The notes under the pieces: model-generated
The model's input: only the letters and a program-made list of their open reading frames with translations
Databases searched by the model: none
Told to the model about the DNA's origin: nothing
Assembly (NCBI GenBank): GCA_004764695.1
Contig: SMSO01000031.1
Location: 9,211,761 to 9,275,760, forward strand
Source: Schizochytrium sp. TIO01
Taxonomy: Eukaryota > Sar > Bigyra > Thraustochytrida > Thraustochytriidae
DNA: 64,000 bases
Reading direction: 5' to 3'
Made by a program: the position numbers and the translations under genes
Shown: in pieces, positions 25,530 to 35,495 of the stretch
How positions within the stretch are numbered: position 1 is the first letter of the stretch
Layout of the letters: each line of letters begins with the position of its first letter

Positions 25530-26435
25530 ATGACCAGCGTGGAACACCCTTGCGAGGCCGCGGCAGAAGCGGCTCGCGCATTATTTTTCTTGCACTCATC
25601 GCCAGCACTTATGCCAATGAGCTCAAAGACATTTATGCAAGCACCTGCGTTCCAGCTCGAAGATGGCGAGAGCTCCCGTGTGCTCTTCTCGCAAGTCAAA
25701 ATCTCAGACAAGGATGAAGAGGAAAAGACTGCGGCAGGATCTCCGCTCATGCAGACCCGTTCTCGATCAAAGAAAGCAGCAGCGGCGGCGGCATCAACGC
25801 CAATGGTCGACGCCAATAATAGCAGTGGCCTGCCCCCGCTTCGCCCTCGCAGCCGTCGTATCATGCTTAGACAGTCCCAAGCTGCAGAATCCTCTTCTTC
25901 TGAAGATGAAGAAGAGGAGGAGATGAAGGAGCAAGACGATGACGATGAGGAAATGTCAGGAGAAGATGACTGCGCTGCAGCAGAGACCCAGTCAGAGCCT
26001 GCAGAACTGCCTTCAAGTGCTGTCCCTGGCACTGCTCTTGCCGCTCTTTTGCACTTGAACCGCGCAATTACAGCTGTCAAACCCGCTGCTCGTGATGATG
26101 GCCACATGGAAAGCCTTCTCCAGGGAGCAACGCTCTTGGCGGATGTGGGCAAATTTGCTGCTCGTCGGGAACGATCAAGCTCTGTAGCTGTTGTCGAGAA
26201 GCGCTTCACTCGGGAGGCCATGCCAATGCAGACCAAGGTCGGGGCCTATTCTATTGACGAAAGAAAAAAGCTCATTGATAAGTTCCTCCGCAAGCGGGAG
26301 AAGCGCATCTGGCGTAAGCGCGTCAAGTACAACGTGCGCAAGAACTTTGCCGACAGTCGTCTTCGTGTCAAGGGACGTTTTGTCCGTAAAGAAGATGAAG
26401 AGCAACTTCGTGAGCTCCTGGTGCTTTCCTTTTAA
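25530..26435 (+). CDS. CCT-motif (CONSTANS/CO-like/TOC1) domain protein
   Basis: The protein has 301 residues from the ATG at 25530; the frame runs upstream only to a GTG. The C-terminus (about residues 246-288) carries a CCT motif: a basic stretch beginning RKKLIDKFLRKREKR, then WRKRVKYNVRKNFADSRLRV and ending KGRFVRK. This matches the CCT consensus of repeated R/K, a Y-x-x-R-K-x-x-A-x-x-R core and a final G-R-F. CCT domains mediate nuclear import and protein contacts, including NF-Y-type DNA-binding assemblies, and occur in plant and algal clock and flowering regulators. No B-box zinc finger, receiver or GATA finger is present. The middle is an acidic Ser/Glu/Asp tract (about 121-155) that could act as an activation region (inference). 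A nuclear transcriptional regulator is likely; its target is unknown. Confidence 0.85.
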   Translation: MTSVEHPCEAAAEAARALFFLHSSPALMPMSSKTFMQAPAFQLEDGESSRVLFSQVKISDKDEEEKTAAGSPLMQTRSRSKKAAAAAASTPMVDANNSSGLPPLRPRSRRIMLRQSQAAESSSSEDEEEEEMKEQDDDDEEMSGEDDCAAAETQSEPAELPSSAVPGTALAALLHLNRAITAVKPAARDDGHMESLLQGATLLADVGKFAARRERSSSVAVVEKRFTREAMPMQTKVGAYSIDERKKLIDKFLRKREKRIWRKRVKYNVRKNFADSRLRVKGRFVRKEDEEQLRELLVLSF

Positions 26436-27742
26436 GGGCGTATGCTCATAGGATCACTTGACCCGTGGTGCTTTACCCTAAGTATGTGCCATGAATTCTT
26501 TTTTCAGACGAGCGACGTGCAAGTAATCTGGTTGCTTGCTTGCTTGCTTGCTCTCGCACATAATCACCCCCTGCACATATAGTCTTCTTTTTTTGCCTGC
26601 TTGGCTGCGCCTACCTAGCCAGATCGCAGCCTCGTCTCGCAACACCAGTCACCTCTTCGAGACAATCAATGTCTCAAGAGTTTCCTCTTTCGACATTTTA
26701 TTTCCTTTCTCCCTGTGCTTCATAATCTGCTGTATAGCGTACGAAATGCTGTCAACCATCCATGCTTTGTAGGTGTTGCACGTTTTAAACTACCACTAAC
26801 CCTATTCAGGGAAGTTTCGAATGTACAAGACCAGCAAGAGCGCAAAGGAACAGTGAGTCAACGATCAAGAGTCCCGCTCAACTTTATTGCACTAGTTGTG
26901 AATGTACCTACTTCCCCCTCTCACCACCAGTTTGATCTTGACATCATTTGCTCTAGTTCATTTGTAGATTTTTGGTTTTTTCTAACCAAGAAAGTTCGCC
27001 TTCGTTGACATTGCAGACGCCGTGGATTCGGCACTCCACATTTGCCGGCATTCCAAATTTGACATAAATTATTTCAGCATCCACACCCATCAACAACAAA
27101 CACACATGAAGTTTTGATTTTAACCTGATGAACAGCAGAAACCCATCTCTCTGTAGGCCCTGTGTATGTGCCTTGTGATTGGGCTGCCGATCGGGTACCG
27201 ATAGTCACCGTGTTTATCGCGGATTCACATCAGCAACACGGGGCCGGCAACAATTTGTTTTGTGTCGCCCTTGTCGAACTTGATTGAGGTTTAGCTAGTA
27301 TGTATATATTTTTAAGATTAAACTTTTCTTCCTCACTCTAGACTCCTGTACTCCCTTTCTATTTAAGGAAACAATTGAATAAATTTTTGTAGGTTTCAAA
27401 AGGGGACGGCCATCAGCAGTCCTTTCTTCGCTGGCCACCCTATCAGTTTCTCATGGCTTAGAACTACGCAGCTTTGATTGTTTCTACAATATACAAACTA
27501 TCATCAATAAGATGAATCTATCATCTCTCATGGGCATGATTTGCGGGGTCTTTAATGTTTTAAAGGTTTATCATAGAAAATTGTGCTGACACTCATCATA
27601 TAACACTTGCCGGTCGAACTAAATCGAAGTTTAAATGTTTTGTTCAAGAGTTCACCACTCAGCAACTTTTTTCATGAGACAAGTTTTTGCAGAAGATGAA
27701 CCAATACAAAACGTGGAACTCTTTTTTCATCTAGTTTAATAT
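26436..27742. other. Intergenic, no supported gene
   Basis: Contains a short TTGC microsatellite (about 26531-26551) soon after the CCT gene's stop, then unremarkable AT-rich sequence. The first part should include the 3' UTR of the CCT gene. No other feature is seen. Confidence 0.5.
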
Positions 27743-28379
27743 TCAAGCATCAAAAACAATGACCAGATGGCCACTAAAAGCCATGCGCCCATTGGTTTTC
27801 CTACGGTAGGTAATCCTGGCTTCCTGGACGTAGTAGGTACGATCCGAATGGCACCCGCAGCAGTCGACCAAGATTTGGCCTAGGCTTTTGTCTTCTTCAC
27901 TTCGAATTGCACACAGTGCCTCAAAAAACTTCTCTTGCTTGAATCCAGGAGAAACAGGGCTTCTTGCACCCTCGAGAGTGAATCTCGTGAGGCCTGGGCC
28001 CATGACCGGTTCAACGAGGTTAATGCAGACCTCATTCCGGTACTTGTCTCTTGAGACAACCCGAGTTCCGAGTTTGTGAATGCAATCTTGAACTTGAGCC
28101 TTGGCAGTCGCCGTAAAAGGTGACATCTTGATTAAGCCGGAAAGCAAAGGTGAATCCCGTCACTTCAGCAAGGGAGACTTGCTCAATTAAGTATTGAGTT
28201 CGAACTCTCTTTCTGGAGTTTCGGGATTGCTGGCAGCCTGCCCAAGGGCACCAAGTCATCTTCGTCAGGCAGCCTTGCTCGTATAAGGAACACTTCAAGA
28301 ACGTTAGTGAAACGTGCTTCTCAGAACGTTTGCGGTACGGTCTGGTTTGGTTCTTTCTGAACAAGTTATGTAATAGCAC
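27743..28379 (-). pseudogene. Frameshifted hypothetical coding relic
   Basis: Two overlapping minus-strand frames, 28379 down to 28032 and about 28147 down to 27743, look like one protein broken by a single-base frameshift near a T run at about 28113-28117. The first frame reads convincingly up to that run, after which the second continues to the TGA at 27743. I do not recognise the family; the downstream part is Cys-containing and ends with beta-rich segments. It begins about 25 bp from the right end of IS607-like copy 1 and is on the same strand, so it may be flanking host sequence. An intron or two chance frames are the alternatives. Confidence 0.3.
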
Positions 28380-28403
28380 CTACCTACCTGTCTACAATAC
28401 ATA

Positions 28404-29142
28404 GATACTCACATACTAGTTCACTTAGAGATTAACCTATAAAATTTGCGACTGGCATTTCCTATGGTGGCATGGGGCTGATAAGGTCTAATTGCGGGTT
28501 GATGTTTTTGAAGTACAATTTCCTCAGCAAATAACAAGTTTAAACCAGAAGAAAAGCTTGGCTTTGTGAATGAGCGCTTGTCTAAGCCAACAAATGACAC
28601 ATCATTCGAGCCGTCTTGATTTTGATCCATCTTGTTAACTTATTGAGTTCTCAAATTTAGGCAAAGGAATAACACGGTAGTTTTCACTGAACCAAAGTGC
28701 AAGCTTGTGGTGAATCTCAATAGTCCAGCAGGGCGCACAAGCCTGGCCTTTCGAGATTGGCCCCTCTACGGATGATTTGTAGATACTCTGGTGTATCTAA
28801 GATAGTGGTGTGGTCAGTTCTGCGTTGCTCGCAGCCGCCAGAACAAACCCCAGCCATATGTGCGTTCAAAGTCGTCAGCTAGGTACATGCGATTGCCTCC
28901 GGGGAACTTCCCAAAGGAAACTTGCTGAGACGCCAGACCTCTGGTTGAAGTACTTTGATAATCTGCATGCACGTTTGCTTCCACTTGTCGTGTTTGGAGC
29001 TTGCGGTTCCTTGACTATGCCATTTTCTTACCTAGCATAAACTTCTTAAATAATTATAATATATCATAGATCTTCTGATATGGAATAGACACTACCATTT
29101 GAAGCTTATACAGGTTTTAACGTTCTCATAGGTACTGCATTC
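28404..29142 (-). mobile_element. Decayed non-autonomous IS607-like element, copy 1
   Basis: On the minus strand this stretch aligns, with gaps, to 60154-61110 along its whole length. The order is a 5' non-coding segment, then remains of the TnpA serine recombinase, with the helix-turn-helix and PGG(K/N)R(M/L)Y region (reading PGGNRMY) around 28885-28920. Next come a short GRGAN-type block and the C-terminal part of a TnpB/Fanzor nuclease, then a non-coding right end (28404-28475). The resolvase core and the zinc ribbon present in the other copy are deleted here. Stops and frameshifts break every part, so no product is possible. Boundaries are where alignment to the other copy fades, so true ends may lie slightly outside. 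IS607 elements normally leave no target-site duplication. Confidence 0.75.
28645..28712 (-). pseudogene. TnpB/Fanzor C-terminal fragment in copy 1
   Basis: In one minus-strand frame this reads HHKLALWFSENYRVIPLPKF followed by ENS. It matches the conserved TnpB/Fanzor segment in which a histidine/lysine helix is followed by a hydrophobic strand and P-x-F just before the Arg-rich RuvC helix. A stop follows, and the continuation (an Arg-Met-Met helix) lies in another frame at about 28590-28640. The first part of the nuclease, with the REC and WED regions and the first catalytic Asp, is absent. Confidence 0.7.
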
Positions 29143-30077
29143 GTTACTGCATTTATGAGCGACGCAGCTTTGGCTGAATCATTGTTTACTCCAGTGTCCT
29201 CCGACAAGCAAAAACATGATTTCAAATGCACTATTCCTACCTAGGTACACATAACCATTGCTTCAATGATCAGAATAATCAACTGATAGCAGTATAATCA
29301 TTCTATCGTACAAGAAAGGGCTAGCAATGCAGATCTTTGGCACTCAAGTTAGCCAAAAGCTCTCTAAAGTATTCTTTGAGTATAGGAGGATGGAACTCAA
29401 AAATAGCGGTAAATTTGTTTTCTTGTAGGTTCTGGTTTAGGTGCTTAGTACAAAACTAAATCAACACACAGCCCCACCCTGCTCAAAAGGAATTTAAGAG
29501 AGACGAAAATACCAACGAAAGGTCTCTCTACAGGCCGATACAATATTGATCGCCAAGTAAATTTAGATAATCATTTTTATTTGTTTTCCAATTACACAAC
29601 TCTATCATAGAAGAACCATTCAAAATTACGAACTCTATTTGTGTAGAAATACACGAATGATGAACAACAAACATATGAAACAAGATCCGTATCAGGGCTG
29701 CTAAGAAAACACCAATTGATTTGTTCAGATAAAGGGCGCAAAACCCTAATGAATGGACACACTAACAAAAAAAGAATTAAAAGGAGCAAACAGGAAATGA
29801 AAATAGTTCCAAAGCACAAAAGTTGTGTGCAAGGACTGTGAGTAGATGCTAGAATGTTCAAGTAAGAATCACGCGTATAGTACATCATCATGTCTGGATA
29901 ATGTAAAAAATATATAGGCATGTAAGATTTCACAGAGTCTCACAGAAAATCGATGAAGTCTAACGACAGTTGTGCTGGTAAAAATTGCCAATCAAACTAC
30001 AGACAAATTGGAGTTAAAACAAAAATAAAAGTTCAGAGTTTACAGACTTCTGATAAGTCTAAACCCTGCGCAAGATA
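29143..30077. other. Intergenic, no supported gene
   Basis: AT-rich sequence between the IS607-like copy and the 3' end of the WW-SH3 gene, including that gene's probable 3' UTR on the minus strand. A 113-codon minus-strand frame at 29592-29933 has no recognisable motif and is probably chance. Confidence 0.5.
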
Positions 30078-32963
30078 TTATGCAGGTGTTAAGTAGCTTG
30101 TTGGTACCAGGCCAAATCGTTCATCCTGAAACTTCACCTGACACCAGCCGTCCGAGCCTTGTTGAATAACTTGGCAAACCTCACCAGCACTAGCCCCTAC
30201 CTCATCAGGGTTTGCGCCAGAAGGTGCATAATCATATGTGACATAAGCATATATGGCAGCTTGAGCAGTTTGCGCCGGGGGGGCAGCTTGCCGTTGTTTT
30301 TTAGAGGATCGGCGTTTAGCCTTTTTACCTTGACCAGGATCTGTCCATGTTGATTCTCCTGTTTCTGTGTTGTAATAATAATTCACTTGGTACTCTTCAG
30401 AAAACATGGTAACCCATGGTGATACTTCCTCTTCTTCAGACGGAGGTGGGCCCATGGGCAAGGGGGGTGTTTGGGCAACCCGGGCTTGCAGCATAGGAGC
30501 TCCATTTCCATAGCCACCACCGTTGCCATAGCCGCCATTGCCGTAGCCGCCACCACCGCTATTGCCGTAGCCGCCGCCGTTGCCATTGCCGTAGCCGCCG
30601 TTGCCATTGCCGTAGCCGCCGCCGCCGTTGCCGTAGCCGCCGCCGCCGTTGCCGTAGCCGCCGCCGCCGTTGCCGTAGCCGCCGCCGCCGTTGCCGTAGC
30701 CGCCATTGCCATTGCCATTGCCATTGCCATTGCCGTAGCCACCGCCATTGCCATTGCCGTAGCCACCGCCATTGCCATTGCCGAAGCCACCACCATTGCC
30801 ATTGCCGAAGCCACCGCCATTGCCATTGCCGAAGCCACCGCCATTGCCATTGCCGAAGCCACCGCCATTGCCATTGCCATTGCCGTAGCCACCGCCATTG
30901 CCGTAGCCACCGCCATTGCCGTAGCCACCGCCATTGCCATTGCCATTGCCATTGCCGTAGCCACCGCCATTGCCATTGCCATTGCCACTGCCATTGCCGA
31001 AGCCGCCGCCACCATTATCGTTTCCATTTCCGCCACCACCATTGCCAAAGCCGTTGCCATTATTCTGTTGTGCCACTTGCATTACAGCGATAGGCCTTTG
31101 CTGACCAAACCCGGCATAATCTGCTGGTGATGCAGGTGCGCTGCTGCCATCCGTAGCCACAGTTGGCCATTTCTTAGCTGCTGGTTTGCTAGATGCAGGT
31201 TGCTGGTTTCCTCCACCACCGCCACCCATGCCACCTCCACCACCGCCAAAAAGTCCTGCTAAAGCTGCTTGACGAGACGCAATTCCACCAGCAACTTTGA
31301 CAGGTTCTGCTTTATGAACAGGCTGAGGGGGTGGCGTTGCTTCTACAGCGCCTCCAAAGATCCCAGCGAGGGCGGCTTGTCTTGCCTTAATTCCACTAGC
31401 AACAACATGTTTTCCAGCATCTGCATCTGGAGAAGGAGAAGAGGCAGCAGGAGCTGGTTCAGGCTTATTACCACCAAACATTCCTGCAATAGCTCGGAAG
31501 GATTTACGAACAGCAGCAGATGCAGAGTTTCGCTTCACTGGTTGCGGAACTGCTGCTGGTTTCGGAGAAGGTGCTGCTGGTTTCGGAGAAGGTGCTGCTG
31601 GTTTCGCAGGAGCCGCGGGCTTCAAAAATCCGGGCCCTGGAGGTTTAGGCAAGCCCCCGAACCCACCGCCGCCTCCACCGCCGCCGCCAAACTTAGGGGG
31701 GGGTGATGGTTTGCTCGCAGAAGCTACCTTGCTGCCTCCACCGCCACCGCCGACATGAGGAGCCGGGTCCACGGTCATGACATCATCTCCAAATACTGAC
31801 GAAGGGTGCACTCCATCTCGTACCATGGAGTTCTCAATGGCGCCTTGCGGGAGACCCGCCTTCTGCATCCGGGAATACTTGCCTAAATCAGGGTGGTCCG
31901 AAGGCAAGTACTCGAGCCCATCGATTATGCTTCCATCGCCACCGCCCCCTCCTTCACCGCTGTTGTGACCCTCTTCTTCGTGCTCCTCTTCTTCTTCCTC
32001 CTCTTCATGGCGAGCAGGAGGAGGGCTAGGTTTAGAAAATGCAGGCTTGGATGGAGGAGCTGGTTTACTAGAAAACGAAGGCTTAGGTGGAGGTGTGGGC
32101 TTAGAAGGAAGCGAGAGTTTCTTTGCAGGAATGCTTGGTGGTGAAGGTTTCTTGGGCACAGGAGCTGGTCCATCACTGCCCACGCCTGGTGCTGGTGACA
32201 TCGTTACAGTGTCCTGACCGAAAACTGAAGAGGGGTGAATACCATCACGAACCATTGAATTCTCTACAGCACCCTGTGGTAGTCCCGCATTCTTCATACG
32301 CTCGTATTTGCCAAGATCAGGATGGCTACAGTCCAACACCTCAAGACCATCGACGATGGTTCCTGCCCCGCCTCCAGAACTGCCAGCACCGCCATTGTCA
32401 TCTTCAATATCTTCATCGTCGGGTTCCTCGACGGGCTCTGGTTCTGAAGGAGGTAATACAGGAGGAGGAGGTTTGGCAGCCGGAGGTGGAGGTTTGGTGC
32501 CTCGAGGAGGTGGTTTTGGTTTCCCTTTAGGTGGTGCAGGAGGAGGAACAATGCGTGTGGAAGGGGTCCTTGCACGAGGAGGAACAGGGGGTTTGGCAGA
32601 AACAGGAGGCAACGCAGGAATTTCTCTTTGCGAAAGTCGGACCTCCTCCAAGGCTACTTGCTTCATCGACTCGATTCGTTCACGAGAAGCCCCCTTAGGC
32701 GGAGCTGGAGGCACAGGTCTTGCTAGGGAGAGTTTGGGCTTACTCAACGATCGAGTGAGTTTATTGCCCTTTTTGCTACGACTTCCAGTTCCAGACCTTG
32801 GCATGGGCCAACCTTCTGGCACCCGCCCATATTTGCGAAAGACAGCTTCTGATATCTCCGAAAGGGTCCATCGCTCAAAGAGAGGTTGCACATTTTTCAC
32901 ACGAGCAGGATCTACTTCTTCATAGAAAGCCTGTAGCTGAGAGATGAGCTCTGCGCTGCTCAT
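30078..32963 (-). CDS. WW-SH3 scaffold with WASHC3-like motifs and Gly-Asn repeats
   Basis: A 961-residue single-exon gene with ATG at 32963. Domains in order: a short conserved-looking N-terminal module (about residues 5-55, with FYEEVDP and a W-x-x-x-E-I core); Pro-rich stretches; two copies (about 214-250 and 357-393) of HPDLGKY-x-RM-x-x-AGLPQGA-x-ENSMVRDG-x-HPSSVFG; three short repeats of the type RQAALAG-(I/L)-FGG (about 485-573); and about 200 residues of Gly-Asn-Gly-Gly-Tyr/Phe repeat (about 635-832). A WW domain follows (Trp850 and Trp873, with YYYN between) and a C-terminal SH3 domain (about 907-961, YDY, DGWCQV and VPTSYL). The duplicated motif resembles the K-Y-x-x-M-x-x-x-G-x-P-x-x-A-x-x-x-K-M-x-x-x-G-x-x-P block of WASHC3/CCDC53 and related actin regulators. 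Pro-rich, WW and SH3 elements suggest a cytoskeletal or endocytic adaptor (inference). The Gly-Asn region is a coding minisatellite whose length may vary between alleles. Confidence 0.85.
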   Translation of the reverse strand: MSSAELISQLQAFYEEVDPARVKNVQPLFERWTLSEISEAVFRKYGRVPEGWPMPRSGTGSRSKKGNKLTRSLSKPKLSLARPVPPAPPKGASRERIESMKQVALEEVRLSQREIPALPPVSAKPPVPPRARTPSTRIVPPPAPPKGKPKPPPRGTKPPPPAAKPPPPVLPPSEPEPVEEPDDEDIEDDNGGAGSSGGGAGTIVDGLEVLDCSHPDLGKYERMKNAGLPQGAVENSMVRDGIHPSSVFGQDTVTMSPAPGVGSDGPAPVPKKPSPPSIPAKKLSLPSKPTPPPKPSFSSKPAPPSKPAFSKPSPPPARHEEEEEEEEHEEEGHNSGEGGGGGDGSIIDGLEYLPSDHPDLGKYSRMQKAGLPQGAIENSMVRDGVHPSSVFGDDVMTVDPAPHVGGGGGGSKVASASKPSPPPKFGGGGGGGGGFGGLPKPPGPGFLKPAAPAKPAAPSPKPAAPSPKPAAVPQPVKRNSASAAVRKSFRAIAGMFGGNKPEPAPAASSPSPDADAGKHVVASGIKARQAALAGIFGGAVEATPPPQPVHKAEPVKVAGGIASRQAALAGLFGGGGGGMGGGGGGNQQPASSKPAAKKWPTVATDGSSAPASPADYAGFGQQRPIAVMQVAQQNNGNGFGNGGGGNGNDNGGGGFGNGSGNGNGNGGGYGNGNGNGNGGGYGNGGGYGNGGGYGNGNGNGGGFGNGNGGGFGNGNGGGFGNGNGGGFGNGNGGGYGNGNGGGYGNGNGNGNGNGGYGNGGGGYGNGGGGYGNGGGGYGNGGGGYGNGNGGYGNGNGGGYGNSGGGGYGNGGYGNGGGYGNGAPMLQARVAQTPPLPMGPPPSEEEEVSPWVTMFSEEYQVNYYYNTETGESTWTDPGQGKKAKRRSSKKQRQAAPPAQTAQAAIYAYVTYDYAPSGANPDEVGASAGEVCQVIQQGSDGWCQVKFQDERFGLVPTSYLTPA
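30489..31060 (-). repeat. Coding Gly-Asn-Gly-Gly-Tyr/Phe minisatellite
   Basis: Within the WW-SH3 gene, GGCAAT/GGCAACGG-type units on the coding strand repeat with about 6-15 bp periodicity, giving GNGNGGGYGNG-like peptides. Tyr dominates the C-terminal part and Phe a central block, so two sub-arrays have expanded separately. Non-coding frames across it remain open (Ala-rich), an artefact. Confidence 0.85.
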
Positions 32964-35495
32964 GATGAGTGCAGCAGGGAAATCTTATTTCAAGGTAAAA
33001 CGATTTGCCAGCAGCCTTTATAGGCAACCTTTATAGGCAGCAACCTTTCCAGGCAACCTTTACAACAAAGGCTACGGATGACCCCTATGGGCACACAGAT
33101 TTAAAGACTTGAGATCACTAAGCAAAGAGAGGAGAAGAAGAAAGCCCAGAGTTCTTGAGAATTAGAGTGGAAGTATGTCAGACTCTCTAACGCAGCGTAC
33201 GAGTTGCGCCGTATATTGAAATATATTGAAGTCCAACGAATGTAAAGGTACTGAAAACAAAGGACTCTTGATCGGTTTAGGCAAAGCCTCGTTTACACTG
33301 GAGATACAGGAGTGCCAAGAGTAGGTCCGTCTTTACAAGGCTAAGGAAATCCCGTGGACCAAAATGGCAATGCGAGGAGGGAAGGGAGAGGACAAGGTCT
33401 CGTTTCTTGGTGGACCCAAAGAACAGATGCGGGAGTTAAATGAACACGTGCAGCGATGAGAATGGAGCGATGAGAATGGAGAGGAAGAGGGAAACTGATG
33501 AGGAGAGGAAATACAAGGCACCTGTGCACGCTTGTCTATCCAAAGATCCACCTGTCTCCTTGGCTGCCTGTCTGCCTGCCTACTCCCTTGCGAGTAGATC
33601 AAGCTACAAGAAGCTCGTGTGTGTAAAGCGATTGCTTTTCAATATTCTTCTTTCTTCTCATTCTTTTTCTATTTATTTTTCAATTCCTCGTCATCATCAT
33701 GATCAACTTTTCAAAGAAAAATTGGCAAGTGCCATACTACTATTGTTTATGTTATATAAACCTTTAGCTGTCCTATTTATTCTGCAAATAATATTATCAG
33801 CCTGCCTATGATTCACCATAGTCCTAGAGGCAGAAGTAAGTACCTATAGAATATTGTCTAGGGACCACATAAAAAGAAGTTGTTATTGGGGTGTGTAACA
33901 ACAAAATAGTACTTCTATTGTAAATGATAGGTGATTAATAGTAATAAAAAAGGAATAAAGGGCATGTGCTGGGTAGCAGCGAGCACGTGCACATCTACTA
34001 TCGCACACTCACTTCACTCACTCGCTTCACTCACTCAATCACTAACTCACATACTTCTAGTAGTAAGTAAGTACGAAAACCCACTGGCTCATTTGCTCAC
34101 GTACTCTCTATTCAATAGATCACAGTAACCAATTTGCACATCTTCATCATTCACTCACTGGATACCTACATAGCAAGCCCGACGAGGTAAAGAAACTTCA
34201 ACAGCCTGCCAAGCCACTTCCTAATAGTAGCAATACTAAGAAGGGCTCGTGTCCATAGCACCTCATTCGCAACACCCGTGGCTCATGCAGCGCTTAATCA
34301 TAGAAGAAGACTAATTGGAACCTGGATTACGAAAGTTCCTGCTTGAAGGTAGTAATTTTCTGTTTGGTAAATAGGAGGCTGTAAGTCAAATACTCTGCGG
34401 TGTGTAACCTTCGTTCTGGTGATGGCTTGAGACTTTCACAAAACCTATTGTAGCCATGCTAGCTAGGTACGCCACGCGGCCCAAAAGGAATTTATAAGGA
34501 AAGGCTAGGTAGTTGAACACACGGATGTCAATCAGTCGCTTATCATGCCACGTAGTAAGTGCAAGACTAAACAATCCAGGATTCTTTTAATTCAATTAGA
34601 ATCAATGAAAAGGTGCTTCCCTAAAGTCTCCATCATAATTATGCCTAGTACCGTAGGTATATAGATAAGATCTTTTTATCCACTGCGACTATGATCATAA
34701 TGGTCCATTAACAACACACAGGTTGAATCTACAGAAAGTTGTAAGTGCCTCGAATTCTTCATAAACTTTTGAGAGTTGTTCATTTGATAAACTTAATTAC
34801 GAAAATTTAATAAATACGAAGTTGAGCTTAAAAGGAGTACCAAGGCAGTATATGAAGTGATTAACATACTAGTACTAGTAGAAGCAATAATGTCGGCGCT
34901 CAAGCGTAATCTATAGCGGTTCGAATTTGTCGGAAACGAATGATATTTGGAATGGGAAAATTAACAGCGGCTCTACAAAGTAAAGACTTTATAGAAGAGA
35001 GAGAACTCTTACCCTGTATGTTGCAAAACTCTTAATCAGGAATACGGGGAAACCAAGTGCTCAATAGTTTTCCAAATATTTCTGGGTTTACGACGCGTGT
35101 GGAGAGAGGAAAGGAATGGGTAATTATGTATAAAGAGCAGACCATACCTTGCTCAAATTTTCAAGCCAATATCGCAATTTGTGTCCTTTTTTTAAGATTT
35201 CATGCACATTAGAAACCATCAGTAGTTAGAAATGAAGTTTTGTAGTTCGAAGACATTTAGACGAAAATATTTGCCAAATTAAAGCTAGGTTTTCCAAAAC
35301 TCTATTTCACACGTGTCTAAGCAAGCTCCAAGGATCGCACGGCGTATCCGTTTACAACAAGGAACACTAACAGTATTAAAAAGTTTTGATATTCTTTTTA
35401 AGGATAAAAAAACATCCAGGAAGTAGCATTGTGCCACATGCAAAAAGGAATAATACTCTCTCAGCCTGTGATGCCGCTGTGAAAAAGCAAGGAGG
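32964..35495. other. Intergenic, no supported gene
   Basis: Holds the promoter side of the WW-SH3 gene (just above 32963, where a CAACCTTTATAGGCAG-like unit repeats at about 33010-33065) and the 3' side of the P-ATPase gene. The rest is AT-rich with CACTCACTCACTT-type short repeats near 34000-34050. No coding signal was recognised. Confidence 0.5.

Noticed and set aside
28810-29040. 76-codon plus-strand frame
   Set aside because: It lies antisense within IS607-like copy 1, whose minus-strand similarity to copy 2 explains the sequence.
30383-31130. Ala-rich frames opposite and out of phase with the Gly-Asn region of the WW-SH3 gene
   Set aside because: They arise from the coding minisatellite; the GGY/GN frame has domains at both ends and is the gene.
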